In this document: positions 11,791 through 24,640 of the stretch, in pieces | Layout of the letters: each line of letters opens with the position of its first letter | Position numbering within the stretch: the stretch's first letter is position 1 | Assembly: GCA_964017235.1 (NCBI GenBank) | Contig: OZ024933.1 | Coordinates: forward strand, 94,145,432 to 94,209,431 | Direction of reading: 5' to 3' | Source of the DNA: Sabellastarte sp. h YS-2021 | Lineage: Eukaryota; Annelida; Polychaeta; Sabellida; Sabellidae | Length of the DNA stretch: 64,000 bases | Notes under the pieces: model-generated | The model's input: the letters and a program-made list of their open reading frames with translations, nothing else | Databases searched by the model: none | Told to the model about the DNA's origin: nothing | Program-made: the position numbers and the translations under genes

Positions 11791-12081
11791 CACAGGTGTG
11801 GATGGAGTGATTTCAAGCGTATATGTTTGATCTTATAGGACTCTCAGGTGGTTTCCAAGAAATGTCAGCTGAGACAGTGCTCGGGGGGGTTGGGGGGTGG
11901 GGGCACTCTGTTCTTCTTGGGTTTTGAAAGGTATTGTTCACAAAAGTTCACAAAAACAGCCTACTGTCTGTTGATTGATAAAATATTAATTTATGACATT
12001 TATTTTGTGAATATCAGCTTGTGAACAAAAACTCAAACAGTGACAGAAGCCTTGCACAGAGTCAAACCCCAGTTTATTATG

Positions 12082-12102
12082 TCCACCCCCCTGGGGGGTG
12101 GA
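12082..12102. other. Palindrome at element head
   Basis: Ten-base arms TCCACCCCCC and GGGGGGTGGA are separated by a single T, flanked further out by TAT and ATA with one mismatch between. The same palindrome is at 63650-63670. Confidence 0.9.
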
Positions 12103-12527
12103 TATATTATTTTTGCTTTTTTCGCCGTCCGATGTCCGTTGTCCGATGTCCGATGTCCGGCGTCTGATGTCCGGCGTCACGCATGGTTTCCGCTCATTTA
12201 AAGGAAAAGTATTAGAGCTATTGTCACCAAATTTAGTATGCAGGCTTATTGGGTCAGTAGCTTGCTTGGGATTGCTTTTGGCTGTTGTACCTCTTTTGCT
12301 TACTGAGTAATACTTAAGTACAGTTATTTTCAGTACCCATTGGTTTCCGTGCATTTAAGCCAAAATAATTAAAGATATTTTACTACAATTTTGAATACAA
12401 GATTGTTATGTCCATAGCTCGCTTGGTATTGCATTTGGGACTGATAGCTTTGTCAGTACATGAGTAATAGCCATTTAGGTACTTCATTGTGTATTTTCAG
12501 TACTACTTTTGAGTAATTTGCTAATAT

Positions 12528-13920
12528 CTCAGAAACCGTAACAGATAGAGCGATTTCGACAGAATTTTTGACCCACAGGGTATCTAAGGAATGCAATCTA
12601 TGCAATTTTCCAAAAATTTTCCCCTCCCCAAAAATGGCGGCCATTTTGAATTTTCGAATTTTTGCCAAAAATGGCAAAACACTAATTTGCTTCTATCTCC
12701 TTAACCGTGCGAGATAGAGCGATTTCGGCAAAATTTTCGACCCACAGGGTATCTGAGAATTCTACTCTTGCCAATTTTTAAAAAGTTTTCCCCTCCCCAA
12801 AAATGGCGGCCATTTTGAATTTTTGAATTTTTGCCAAAAATGGCAAAACACAAATTTCCTTCTATCTCCTTAACCGTGCGAGATAGAGCGATTTCGTCGA
12901 AATTTTCGACCCACAGGGTATCTAAGGAATGTAATATTTGCAATTTTCCAAAAATTTTCCCCTCCCCGAAAATGGCGGCCATTTTGAATTTTCGAATTTT
13001 TGCCCAAAATGGCAAAACACAAATTTGCTTCTATCTCCTTAACCGTGCCAGATAGAGCGATTTCGTCGAAATTTTCGACCCACAGGGTATCTAAGGAATG
13101 CAATCTTTGCAATTTTCAAAAAATTTTCCCCTCCCCAAAAATGGCGGCCATTTTGAATTTTCGAATTTTTGCCAAAAATGGCAAAACACAAATTTGCTTC
13201 TATCTCCTTAACCGTGCCAGATAGAGCGATTTCGTCGAAATTTTCGACCCACAGGGTATCTAAAGAATGCAATCTTGGCAATTTTTAAAAAATTTTCCCC
13301 TCCCCAAAAATGGCGGCCATTTTGAATTTTCGAAGTTTTGCCAAAAATGGCAAAACACAAATTTCCTTCTATCTCCTTAACCATGCGAGATAGAGCGATT
13401 TCGTCAAAATTTTCGACCCACAGGTATTTGAGCATTATATTCTTGGCAATTTAAAAAAAAATTTCCCCTCCCCTAAAATGGCGGCCATTTTGAATTTTCG
13501 AATTTTTGCCAAAAATGGCAAAACACAAATTTGCTTCTATCTCCTTAACCATGCGAGATAGAGCGATTTCGTCGAAATTTTCAACCCACAGGGTATCTAA
13601 GGAATGTAATCTTTGCAATTTTCAAAAAATTTTCCCCTCCCCAAAAATGGCAGCCATTTTGAATTTTCGAATTTTTGCCCAAAATGGAAAAACACAAACT
13701 GGCCTTAACCGTGCAAAATAGAGTTATTTCGTTGAAATTTTCGACCCATAGGGTATCTAAGAAATGTACTCTTGGCAATTTTCAAAAAAATTTCCTTTTC
13801 CCAAAAATGGCGGCCATTTTGAATTTTCAAATTTTTGCCAAAAATAGAAAAACAGGAATTTGCTTCTATCTTCTTAACCGTGCAAGATAGAGTGATTTCG
13901 TCAAAATTTTCAACCCAACC
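12528..13920. repeat. Tandem array, 169-bp unit, eight copies
   Basis: The block ATGGCGGCCATTTTGAATTT starts at 12634, 12803, 12972, 13141, 13310, 13478, 13647 (CAGCC variant) and 13807, giving spacings of 169, 169, 169, 169, 168, 169 and 160. Each unit also has ACCGTGCGAGATAGAGCGAT and GACCCACAGGGTATCTAA. The array gives rise to many overlapping 70-100-codon frames on both strands. These are periodic shadows and not genes. Copies 7 and 8 are the most diverged. Confidence 0.95.
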
Positions 13921-13925
13921 AATGC

Positions 13926-15960
13926 AAAAAGGCATGAAGCTGAAATAATTTACATCTACACTAACAAATATTTAAGCATCATTGATATATTTTACAAATG
14001 AAACAGGGTCTTGTAAGACTACTGTACAATTTGGGCAAAAGGTTCATGGGTGGACATTACACATGATAATGTGTGTTCTTCTATGCTATCCTGTTTCTAT
14101 TCGCATCTACTATCAACAGGGCGGCCTATTTCTAGTTGAAAATGTCATTATATTAGGTTTTTTCCTGGTTAATACTTCATCAAAACAATACAGAACATTT
14201 TAATTTGAGGAAATACTAGTATCTTACATTTTTATATTGATAGTAAATGAAGTTTATAAACTTAAATATCTTGCGAATACATATTTCCTCTTTAAAATAT
14301 GGCTCATGTACGCTCGAGGTAAATTTTCACCATTTCAGTGCAAACATTCAAAATCCCTGATTTTGTTCAGTTTCAAAACCCCCCAGAAACTGGTTTTTAT
14401 TATCAGAACCAGTCCTACCACTAATAAATTGTGCCAGTTGCTAGGCTAGTGTGAGATACTGTTTTTGTCTCAGCAACTTTCACCTGCTCCCCCATTCCAT
14501 TTACAGAGAGCTGATTTCACACCAGATTAATTCTCTCATCTACCAAGGGGGATTTCTTTATAAATACCTGGGGTTTTTACCACCCCCTCCCCATCCACCC
14601 TTCCCTCAAACTATAGAAGTATTTCTCACCCCTCCTGTCGATTTCTGAAACTAAACGCAAAATTAATACACCCAGGCATATAGCTATAGACTACATTTGT
14701 TGAAAATTAAAGAAACCAATTCTATGTAGGCTTATTTATTAGTAAAAATATGTCCTCAAAGCCTGTGCAACAAATGGCTTCGAAATCGAGGTATTGTACA
14801 TGCGTAAACAGAATTTTTGCTAAAATTTGGAGTATATTGGACTAAGTTTGAAATCAAAAACACAAAAACTTGTGAGAAAAGCAGCTTAGTAAAGTGTTCC
14901 CTCTGAGGTTCAAATGGGCTTACTATTGCAGTGCAAGAGAGGCCAAAATTAACACCCTTTTTATATGCTTTATGCCCTCATGCATAATTTACAGGCTGCT
15001 TCGGTCATATCCATTATTTGAGAAGCTAGAATAAAGTGGGCAGCTAATGTCCACTTGAACATTGTCTCCCTCACTAAATTGGTCATCCAAATTTAAAGTT
15101 TAAACAATGGAAATTTTCAATAATACAGTAAATACAATGATTATAATCTCACTAAATATTATCTTGATGTCTTGATGCTACATATTAAATGTATTCAGAA
15201 ACAATCTACTAATATACAACCAAGAAGAAATATACAAAAAACTTGTGACAAATATGTATTTGGAATGCAAAAATGTGTATTTCATATTTTGAAGTTGGAT
15301 GGTGGTTGCAGGCCTTTGTAGAAACATATATAACAAACTAATTTAAACATACTTTAGTACACTATGAAAGACACAGTTCATGTATTGTTGCATGGATGAT
15401 ATAAATGCATTGACTTCAGAATTTGTCTACTCTGTAAGATTGCAAATATGAGGGAACAAAAATGCAGCTTTGAAATTACCCTGTTTCTCATAGATACACA
15501 TTTAGGTTGTTATGCTTATTTCCATTGTAAATATATACATAAAAAAATGTAAATTCTGCCACTGAATGGTACTGAGTGTCTTAAAATTAAGCCATAGGAA
15601 TACAATAAAATCCTGATACAGATTAATTAAATATAGGTGAGTCTTGTCTGGTTGAATCCCCAGGAAAAGCAGACAGGTTTCTTTGACCTTGAGATTTCAT
15701 CAATATGACCTTTAATATGCACTACTTCTGTACTGATAAATAATGTAACAAATTTGAAATTCACCACAAACCTCACCAAACAATTTGATAAATGGCCAAT
15801 TTTATTACACAAAATACACTCGCCTTATCATCACTATTAGTATATGTTAGCAAGAGCAAACATCAACGACCAACCCAAATTATTTAAAAAAATATTCTTG
15901 TCTGTACTACGGCTATGTGGACTGCACATGCACCTTAGTTCCCTCTAATACTTTATATTT
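13926..15960. other. Unassigned AT-rich sequence
   Basis: No gene. A C-rich stretch lies at about 14580-14603. The three plus-strand frames at 13982-14648 have no recognisable domain. Confidence 0.4.
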
Positions 15961-15974
15961 TAATTTGGAAGTAT

Positions 15975-16245
15975 GTAACGATATACCATATATCCAAACC
16001 AAGAATCACATACATTGAATCAGATAATACACCATTTTTGACATAATATTTAGTGTTTTATATGGTGAAATCAACTAAATCAAACAATTCAAGGCTTTTA
16101 TTTTTATATATCTTTCGTTTGCTGGAGCTGCCATATTGGATGTAGTTTCCTGTCAGGGTGTATACTAAACTTCGCGAGGGCTCGATGTTGAGTCAAAATT
16201 TCATATGCGAGCAATCGGCCCCAATTATTTGCACTTGTCACAAAC
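15975..16245 (-). mobile_element. hAT-like MITE fragment (family with 18.5 and 50.8 kb)
   Basis: Shared ordered blocks are ACACCATTTTTGACATA, GTGAAATCA, CAATTCAAGGCTTTTA, TTTCCTGTCA, GAGGGCTCGAT and AATTATTTGCACTTGTCAC. The minus-strand copy at 50845 begins CTAGGGATGTGACAAG, a hAT-like end that this copy has partly lost. No transposase. Confidence 0.65.
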
Positions 16246-17128
16246 CTAATTTTATTCTATGTGTCTCCGAATGTGCTGGTTCAGAGATGAACACTGTGCA
16301 AAATATGATTAGATTTGCTCACCTGATGAGATTGATTTCTGGGTTTGTAACCATCTCAGTTTATCCCAGGGCTTTAATTCTAATCCCATGAGGATGTGAG
16401 GTTTTGAAATTCACCCCACACTGTCAAATGCTTTGTGTTGTAATTCACCATGTGCTATTCTTCTACTTGATTTGGCAGTAAAGCATCAATAATTAGTGAG
16501 TTACCTGCGTGAGGCAATGTCCCTTGCCATCTCCTCCATAAAGATAATTTAATCTTAAACTCACAAACACAAATATATAGTTTCCTTAATATAATCTCAA
16601 ACTCATAAACACAAATATGCAGTTTCTTCCTCACTGGCAAAGCTTTATTTAACACTTGACATTATTAAATCACCTTTAGTATTGTAACTGGTCACAAATT
16701 AAGAAAAAAAAATGTATTCCAAATTAACTGTTTTATTATTAAACCTTTGCATTTCTAGTTGCTTTCTCAAGTGCAGAGAATACCATTTCAGGTGTGTTTA
16801 TGGTGATGGGCTATAGGTTTCCTTTACAATTGTCTGTGTGTGAAATCTCATGCCCCTTGCAGGACATGTGTCCTAATTCCTTTGATCTTCTCAACCAATC
16901 TCATTGTTCTTAATCCTAATTGATACACTTTCCAGCGGGCCTAAAACACTATACTCCCTTAAAATCCCAGCATGGCTTATTGTATATTTTATACTGGCAT
17001 CATTTAGCTCTTAAAACCACCCTGATTGATGGAACTGGTTGTCCTGAAAAGTACTTGCCATCAAAGAAACAAGTTCAAGCCTTTTCTGTCAAACTATCTG
17101 ACAGATGCTTATTATATAATAATTGTCA
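16246..17128. other. Unassigned; short two-copy repeat at 16550-16640
   Basis: A block AAACTCACAAACACAAATAT is repeated once in altered form (AAACTCATAAACACAAATAT) about 40 bp on. Otherwise nothing is recognised. Confidence 0.4.
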
Positions 17129-17136
17129 GTGACAAT

Positions 17137-17562
17137 TAGTGCTGGGACGAGTTGACCGTAACTCGAGTCGTAACTCGGTGGGCGATATTTGGGGATAACA
17201 TTGATTTACGCAATGTAAACTCGAGTTTTCACAAAATAAATAATGATATACTTACCTTGTCTCAAAGGGACACTTTTGGAACTGATCAAACCATTGAAAC
17301 TTAAAACTCAATAATTAATTGTCTTTTTTTATTAACCTTATCTGATTGGCTGTTCCATGAAGTGCACATATATATCTGTACACTTTAAATGGCAATTTTT
17401 TTTTCCTTGCAATAAAAAGGTACTTAACACAACTAGTGATAATATTTGGATTTTTCTTATTTTATTTTTAGTTTTGTACATGTACTCAAGTTCAACTCGA
17501 GTTCAACTCGTTTTTAACAAATGATCCTTGGTCTGCAAAAATCGCCGACGATCCCAGCACAA
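17137..17562. mobile_element. hAT-type MITE with 8-bp target-site duplication
   Basis: The left end is TAGTGCTGGGACGA; the right end reads TCCCAGCACAA, the complement of TTGTGCTGGGA. Both ends are flanked by the exact 8-bp repeat GTGACAAT (17129-17136 and 17563-17570), the length expected of hAT transposases. CTCGAGTT blocks near both ends (about 17220 and 17490) give further subterminal similarity. The element is 426 bp and has no coding capacity. Confidence 0.88.
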
Positions 17563-17570
17563 GTGACAAT

Positions 17571-18500
17571 GTTGCATCTAGGTCAGTGATAATTTTAACT
17601 AATTGACCATTTTACAAAAACCTTTATTTTCCTATATGTGAGAAAATATGCTTGCATTTTTATATTACCATATTAATCTGTATAAATGCCACCTCCTTAT
17701 TAATAGCCCCCACTTCTGTATACCTATGCAAAGGTCATATATTTTGGGTTTTATATCCCTTTCAACAGCCAGCAAGTTTGGAATTCAAGGATTCCAGAAG
17801 AAATTGTGTTTCAGTACTTCCCCAATCAAATACCACTTATGGGATTTAAAAAATATCAAAACAAAATATGGCAGTTTTGATCACAGACACATTAAAATCT
17901 ACAAAATATGAGATAAAAGTTTATAATTTCTTAAGATTTAAGTTTTGTTTCTATTATTTTAAGCTCTCCTGCCATTATACGTGCAGGCAAGTGAGATCAA
18001 GGTTGTGAGTGTTGATTATTGCCCATTGACACTGGATTCGAGAGTTAATTTTCTTGTCTGTAATAGTTGCCGCCCCATCCCCTTTTGAAAAATGCATCGC
18101 CCCCTGGGGCATTTATACGCATGAATATGGTTTATAGAATAAACTGATGCCTGTGGAATATTAAATTTATCACAGTATGAGAAATTCACAACTGTTAAGT
18201 ATGTAAAATTTACCAGTATAACAAACCCTTTCTTGTCGGAAACCCTAAAACTCATGGGAAATTCTTTACATAGTTGATTTTAGTGACTTTGACTGGGTCT
18301 CCGGTCTTGCCCTGATGCTGCATTTGTAAATATTTGTTTCTTTTAAAGGGTGTCCCTCAGTATTGGTACAAACAAATAATTGACACTTGTTGAATAAGCC
18401 AAATTAAGGGAAAATTTGATTTTTAAAGGCTCCAGTGTTTGCATATAGATAAAACACCATCAACTGGTTATGCTTTTACATAATAAAACATTAATAACAC
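17571..18500. other. Unassigned AT-rich sequence
   Basis: No gene or clear repeat. The two overlapping frames at 17648-17911 have no domain. Confidence 0.4.
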
Positions 18501-18504
18501 ACTT

Positions 18505-18765
18505 TATATTCATTAAATCACATAATGCACCATTTTTGACATAGTAGTCACTATTTTATAGGGTGAAATCAGCAAATTCCAACAATTCAAAGCTTTTAAC
18601 TTTATATATATATTTTTTTGATTTACACGAGCCACCATATTTGATGTTGTTTCCTGTCAAGGTACAAACTAAACCTAACAAGGGCTCGATGTCTAGTCCA
18701 GTTCTCATCCAATAACAGTTAACCCCAATTATTTGTACTCATCCCACCACTATCCCTCAGTGGTG
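18505..18765 (-). mobile_element. hAT-like MITE fragment (same family as 15975)
   Basis: It carries the same ordered blocks as 15975-16245: GCACCATTTTTGACATA, GGTGAAATCA, CAATTCAAAGCTTTTA, TTTCCTGTCA, AAGGGCTCGATGT and CCAATTATTTG. It is on the same strand as that copy and opposite to the one at 50845. Confidence 0.65.
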
Positions 18766-20115
18766 AATTTACATACTATAGCAAATTCTACACTGCTTAC
18801 TGTATTCATGGGGCCAGCTTTAACTGTTCGCCTGGTATAGCAGTTTTGTGATCATTAAAGTTCATGCTGTGCTGATCGTGACCAACACTAAAAAAGTCTA
18901 GACTTACAACTCGACCCCCGCCCCCACCCCACCCACCACCACCACCACCCGATCATCAAACAGTGATTTTCCACATGAGCAAATAGTAAGGCTTTTACTT
19001 TCATCCTGTTTGGTCATAACACATGTGGAGCCAAAATGCAAGGTAGACAAACCCTTTATTTTCACCGCAAAATACAATGGTTATAATGAGCAGTTGAAGA
19101 TCCTCATAAACACTGTCACCCATGAAATGATTACCTCACTGATGTGCTATTGACCCCACACCCGCAACCACCCCCCCCCCCAGCCCACTTAAAGTGGAGA
19201 TAGCCATGTTGCTCTGATTTACAGTAACCAGTGTATTTGGACACCTATTGGTGGGGTTTAAACAAGTAGTAATCTTGTACTTTAATATAATTCACTACTA
19301 GTCAGTAAAAATGTCCACCCCCCCCTCCCCCAAAAAAATAAATAAATGAATAAATAAATAAAAAAAATAATAATAATAAAAAAAAATCTTTGGAATAATA
19401 CAGAAATTTACGTTACCATGTATATGATAGTCGTTCATCTCTTCTACAAAAGTTATTTGATGAATTGGAGTTCATACATCCTATGTGCCTTAAGTTTTTC
19501 TATAAAAGTGTTAACTTTGCATTTATATAATTTACCTAATTTTCATACTACAATGTAGAAATAACTATATGCATAGGTGTTATTGGGGATTCAATCTAAA
19601 AATAACCTCAAATGAAGGCTGAAGGCCAAATCAACACTAAATTCCAAGCAGTGGTCTTGCAGTATGTATATAACAGTGGTCTTACTATCTTTTAAATGTT
19701 CTGTATCATTTTCTGGATTGATAGAAATATTTTCTTGTCAGAAAGTTTCACAGTAAGTTATCAATGTAGTAATTCTACCTTTAACTTTGGGCATCAAGAG
19801 AAAATAAAGAGGCATGTGTGTGTGTGTGTGTGTGTAGGGTGAAGAGGTGGGAAGGGGGTGGGTTATTGTATGAGGCTGGGGTTTTACAGGACATAATCCC
19901 CCCTATTATCAAGCAGGCTTATCGCTTGTTTCCTAAACCCATCCTTTTGAGATTTAGTTCCTGTCTTTTAAGGATGTCTGCTTGTTTTATGGTTGTATGT
20001 TGATCCCTAGCCAGAAGGCTTGTTAATCCCGCTCTGTCTTCCATCATGTCAAAACCATTGCGTTATTGTTTCCTATTGGAAGAAGCTGTTTTTGGCAGTG
20101 ATGTATTTAATGTCA
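18766..20115. other. Unassigned, with simple repeats
   Basis: Low complexity only: C-rich with (CCA)n at about 18910-18950, poly-C at 19170-19181, (AAAT)n and (AAT)n at about 19335-19385, and (TG)n at 19815-19835. The 61-codon frame beginning in the TG run is an artefact of it. Confidence 0.5.
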
Positions 20116-20235
20116 CTGGCTTTTAAGTCAAGTGTTTAACAAGTTTGGCATTTAATTGCTTGACTCTCCCCTTGAAGATGTGGGTTTGAGGAGATCCAAC
20201 AAAATGGTGGATTTCACTGAGGGTTTGTTCATGGG
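20116..20235 (+). mobile_element. Possible degenerate tRNA-SINE head
   Basis: GTTTAACAAGTTTGGCATTT followed 40 bp later by GTGGGTTTGAGGA resembles the box A/box B order of the SINE at 55440 (TTAGCAAGTTTGGCATCC, GGGTTTGAGCC). The rest is not alignable by eye. Confidence 0.3.
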
Positions 20236-21310
20236 TCCGGTTTCACAAAGAATCCCTTTACTAAGTTGTCCTGGTTGGTCATTCTCCAGGGTTTTGTCCT
20301 CTGGGTTTTGGCCGTCATTTAGTATTTACCCCATACAAAGACAAACCATGGGGGTATACTTGTTACTTACCAGGTTCGGTATCAATGTACCAAGAACTTC
20401 TCATAAAAAAGAACAAATAACAAAACCTGTGCTTTGCCCTTTAAAAAATTACTCATCATTGTTTCTGCAGAGTTGATCCTTTTATTTTGTTAAAAGATCA
20501 GCAACTAATACCACTCTTTTCCCTGCCCATGTTTGTCATCAGACAGCCAACCCTTTGCTACCCTCCCCTCCCACCTCTTTGTAACATCCATCCCCTCAGA
20601 CACACACACACCAAGCCTCCATTTGTCCACATGGGACCGCCTGAGCTGTGCCAACAAAATGAATACACATGGCTTTTTGCCACCCATATATTACCAAATC
20701 GCTGACATCCCGAGAAAAAACAATTACACCCCAAATCTCTTTTCAATTACCCCCTGGCTCAGGGTCCACAAGACCAAAAGCGACAGTGACAGCCTCACCC
20801 TCCTGTGCCCTTTAAAATCAATTTTGCTGTTAATTTCAGCACTTGATGCTTCTAGGAAATCCCCTGTGGAATAAACTTCTTTTTTTGCCATTGTTGTTAA
20901 GAGGAGAAAGACATTTGTCCAAATTTGTTAAAGTTTGCACCATAAACTGAAAGAAAAGAGGGGGAGGGATGATGCATTAAGCAGAAAAATTTTATCGTGG
21001 TTGTTCTTTTTTTAAATTTTTTATAGTAAAGTGGTGATATTCACTAACCATTAGTACGATCTGTAGTAGTTTGTAAGATATATGTATAATGAAAAATGCT
21101 TTATGTGTATATGCAACCAGTGCAAAATGCCAAATTATAAAGTTAGTTTTAAATGATCTAATCTTTTGACATTATCATATTTCTTTGCTAGTACATCTGC
21201 CAATTAAGGAGGTTAAGTTTTTGGGTATGTTTATTTGTCTGTCCATGTTTGTGTTTACTCTAAAACTAATGAATGCATATTTCTGAATTTTTTAATGTGC
21301 CTATGGCCTG
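20236..21310. other. Unassigned sequence
   Basis: No supported gene. Frames on both strands at 20487-20874 overlap each other in a C-rich, T-rich stretch and have no recognisable domain. A weak piece of the dispersed repeat seen at 1606 lies at 21205-21290. Confidence 0.4.
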
Positions 21311-21314
21311 ACAA

Positions 21315-21745
21315 GAGGAACTTATAACCTCAGGGAAACTTTACTGTGACTAAAAACCTTTTAGGAATACTTTAACTTAGCTAAAACCCCAGTTACATTT
21401 TAACTTGACTTATGATCTTAGTGAATCTTTAATTTGAGTTATAACCCTAGGAAACTTGAATTTAACTTATACACTTAGGAAGACTTTGATGTTTTAACCT
21501 CAAGGAAACTGAGTTAAACAACTTTTGGAAACTTTGATTTAGCTAATAAACTGCAGGAAACTTTAACTTTACTAATAACTTCAGTTGAACTTTAATTTGA
21601 TTTATAACCTCAGTAAAACTTTAATTTGACTTATAACCTTAGTGACACTTTAATTTAACTTATTAACTCATTTTAACTTTAACTTTACTTATAACTTCAG
21701 TGAAACTTTAATTTGACTGAAAACCTCAGTTTAACTTTAATCAAG
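21315..21745. repeat. Minisatellite, 29-bp unit, about 15 copies
   Basis: The unit has the form ACTTTAATTTGACTTATAAC plus CTCAGTGAA. In 21540-21745 seven consecutive units keep an exact 29-bp register. The earlier part (21315-21540) is the same unit with more substitutions and small indels. No coding role is evident. Confidence 0.85.
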
Positions 21746-24640
21746 ATAAGTTTTAAACTTAAAAATCTATGTTGAAATTTTTGTTCTCCCAACACCCAAT
21801 TGACCCTTAACTTAAGAAGTCTTGTATAATTGCTTAAAATGAGAAAATCAGAGTCGGGGGAGGGAGGGAGGGGGGTGAGAGAGCGCATGGGTTAAGTCAT
21901 GTCGGACAGTTAAGTAAACTTTTGGGGTCTTGAGGGAGCCATTTGTTTTGTAATCCTGTGTGATGGCTCTGTGTTGACAAATGTGGCTGTGGCTCGGCCC
22001 TCCTTTTACATCCTTTTATGGTCACTCGTTAGGGCTTATCTTGTCGCTGGCACACTGTCCCTAGGAATTAAAAACCCAGAGATGTAATGATCCATTAGTT
22101 ATCTCCCCTGACGAGTTGGAACCACCTATTGTTCTTGACTCTCCTTGCCTGTGAAGGGTTTTGGAGGTTTTCTCTTCTTTTGAAAAAAAAAATGAGGCCA
22201 TTTTGTTGCAGTTTCAAATTGATTAGAGAATTACTAGGATTTCCTGCTACAGCAAAATACCAAATATACTGGGAGATTTTGTTTGGTTAATGAATGGTGT
22301 TTTAAAACAAAAGAGGTACTAAAGCATATGAAAAAGTAAGATGTAAGTTTCAGATAAGCTAGGGAGACTACTACTTTATTCAGAGATCAAATCAATATAA
22401 CAATAAGTAGAACAATAATGGACAACGTAGGTTCTACTTTATTCGCATTATAAATTTAGAACTTATCAGATTCTACAGTTACAAATTTTATTTTGTTAAG
22501 CCCATTTTCATTAAACTTTTGTTAAGTACATATCGATTTAAATAATCACTCAGAACCTTTTTGCACACTTAATGTAAAACAGAAATTGTGTATTTGTTTG
22601 GCAAAAACTGGTCTGAATTTTGGTTGCTGCATTTTTATTGTAATCAACTGAAAGAACCATTGACCAAAGATGTCGGATGATATAAACAAATGTTCGAAAA
22701 TAAAATGTTAACAAGTAAATGGGAAAATCCAAACCTTTGATATATTTATTTTGTATCCAGATGGTGATCCAGATCACTCTCAAAATTTAATGGGATCTCA
22801 GTTGGACCAAGACCCATCTTCTCATTTTTCTCATGAAGATCCGACCAGTAGTATTTGCATTATCCTGCTAATAAACAAATAGAAGATCAGACAAATAAAT
22901 GGTCAAGAATACCTCCTTGGCTGTGGTGAATATCTGGAATAAAAGGGTAAATTACATGGAAACCTATAATCAGGTAGACACATCTGACTACATACTTAGA
23001 TTTACTGATTTTTGCTTTAACATATATCTTTACAGTATTTCCGATTACTCACTTCTTGTGGATACATTGTTTGGCAGTGTGGACATTGATATTGAATGTA
23101 AAAATATTGCAAGGTCATCTGATAATGGGGAGGGGGGGGGGGGGGGATCTGAATCGGGGATACCAAAAAAAGATTGTCCTAGCATATCCCAAGAGCTAAC
23201 AATATCACTAATATTAATAAATGATATACCCTCTACCCAACTCTATACCTGATTTCTATTTAAATTTAGACCATTTTCATTTAACCTATGACAGTCCTAA
23301 ATAAAGCATATTGCATTGACTGCTTAATAGTAATGGTTCAGGATCAAAAACATGTAGATCGGTAGGCCACCAAAGCAAAATTGTTCTGATTCTGGGACTA
23401 CACATTTTAGTACAGTCCAATGAAATATGGACATTTACTGTCAAAGAAATTGCAATAAATGTCCCAAATGCACAAAATATGAGATAAAAGTGTGTAATTT
23501 CTTCAAATTTGGGTTTGTTTTCAATATCCTAGATTTGCTTAAATTACATGTGTTGACCAGCAATGTGATGGTTGTAAAATCTCATCACGATATTTCAGGA
23601 AAATGCTCTTGGTACCGAGACACCAGGCCTACTGGCTCATTACTACTGTTTAAGATACTCGAAAGCCTTATTCACCATACCATATTAAAGACTTTGCCAA
23701 GATGGTTTCTTTTTAAGAGGGTCATATTGTCCTGTGGAACCTGCCAGTGTGCCTAGCCTTGTGTGAGTTCAATTCTTGTTATTCTGTGATTGTTCCTCAG
23801 TGTGTGTTATGGGAGGAGATTTCAATTCACCTCCTTTTGTGGTGATGTTTGTGTGGAGAGGTCCCCACTTAAACCCACAGCCTTAAGCCATGACATGGCA
23901 GACATACCATTCCCAGGAAAACCGTTCATTATACCAAATAGAGAGGTCCCTTGTTTCCCCTTTATTTGCCAGCGAATCTGTTTTTAGAGAAAGCAAAGAT
24001 CTTGTTAAACAGGTATCTCTTGTTGGCTTTTTAAACTGATTCAATTTATTCCTGTGTGTTTGCTCTGTTTTTTTAAATCCCTGTAAGCACATTTTGGGGG
24101 TTTTATTATTATTTTCAAATGAGTATAAAAGTGACATGTTTAATGTTTGGATTTGGTTTAGGCAGATAACATCTTGAGGGGTGGTAGTTTTTCCCTACAA
24201 TTCAAAGTTGGAACAGTTATTAGTGTTAATTGAAAACCATTAGTTTTAGCGATGGGGACAAAATGGTGTCATCTCCCTGATTATTATTCTTTTAAAAAAT
24301 AGGGTATTTGTACAAGTTTCTTGAGCAGTAAAATAAATGTATAAACTTACTCAAATAAATGTTTTTGTAAGAGCGACAGAATAGGAGAATAGAGTAATGC
24401 CTCAAAAGTGTGTTTAAGTAATTAATACCAGAAAATAGAATGTTTGGAGTAATCTGCTGAAGGAGGGTGAATGGTGTCACCAATGGTGATGAAATACAAT
24501 GCCATATCTTTCACTCCTGTGTAATAAAATCAAAACAGGTCAGAAATATATAAAGTACTTAACTTATAAGAAGGCTTCTAAATGGTTATTATTTTCTGGT
24601 TAGTTTTGTCATATATATCAACAACCAGTTTTAATTTTGC
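21746..24640. other. Unassigned sequence
   Basis: No gene recognised. G-rich stretches lie at about 21855-21880 and a poly-G run at 23132-23146. The 117-codon frame at 22899-23252 runs through the poly-G run and has no domain. The block 21900-22160 is locally less AT-rich. Confidence 0.4.

Larger units (their letters stand above)
12079..13925 (+). mobile_element. Hairpin-headed element with central 169-bp array
   Basis: The layout is a near-perfect palindrome at 12082-12102, then TATTATTTTTGC, a GC-rich short repeat of GATGTCCG/GGCGTC (12129-12180), about 340 bp of unique sequence, then eight 169-bp units. A copy at 63646 matches the first 355 bp almost base for base, including the left boundary (ATTATGTCC), so the head belongs to a mobile unit. 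No protein is encoded. The plan fits non-autonomous rolling-circle (Helentron/pearl-type) elements, by analogy only. The right end is not identified. Confidence 0.6.

Noticed and set aside
12121..12180. Telomere- or centromere-like repeat
   Set aside because: The GATGTCCG/GGCGTC repeats are only about 60 bp, recur at 63696 in the same element context and belong to the element head.
12453..13935. Many 65-104-codon frames on both strands
   Set aside because: They repeat with the 169-bp period and are present on both strands of the same tandem array, so they are by-products of the repeat.
19815..20003. Frame starting in a Cys/Val run
   Set aside because: The run is the translation of a (TG)n microsatellite.
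22899..23252. 117-codon plus-strand frame
   Set aside because: It runs through a poly-G tract that gives a glycine run, has no domain, and does not begin with a credible context.
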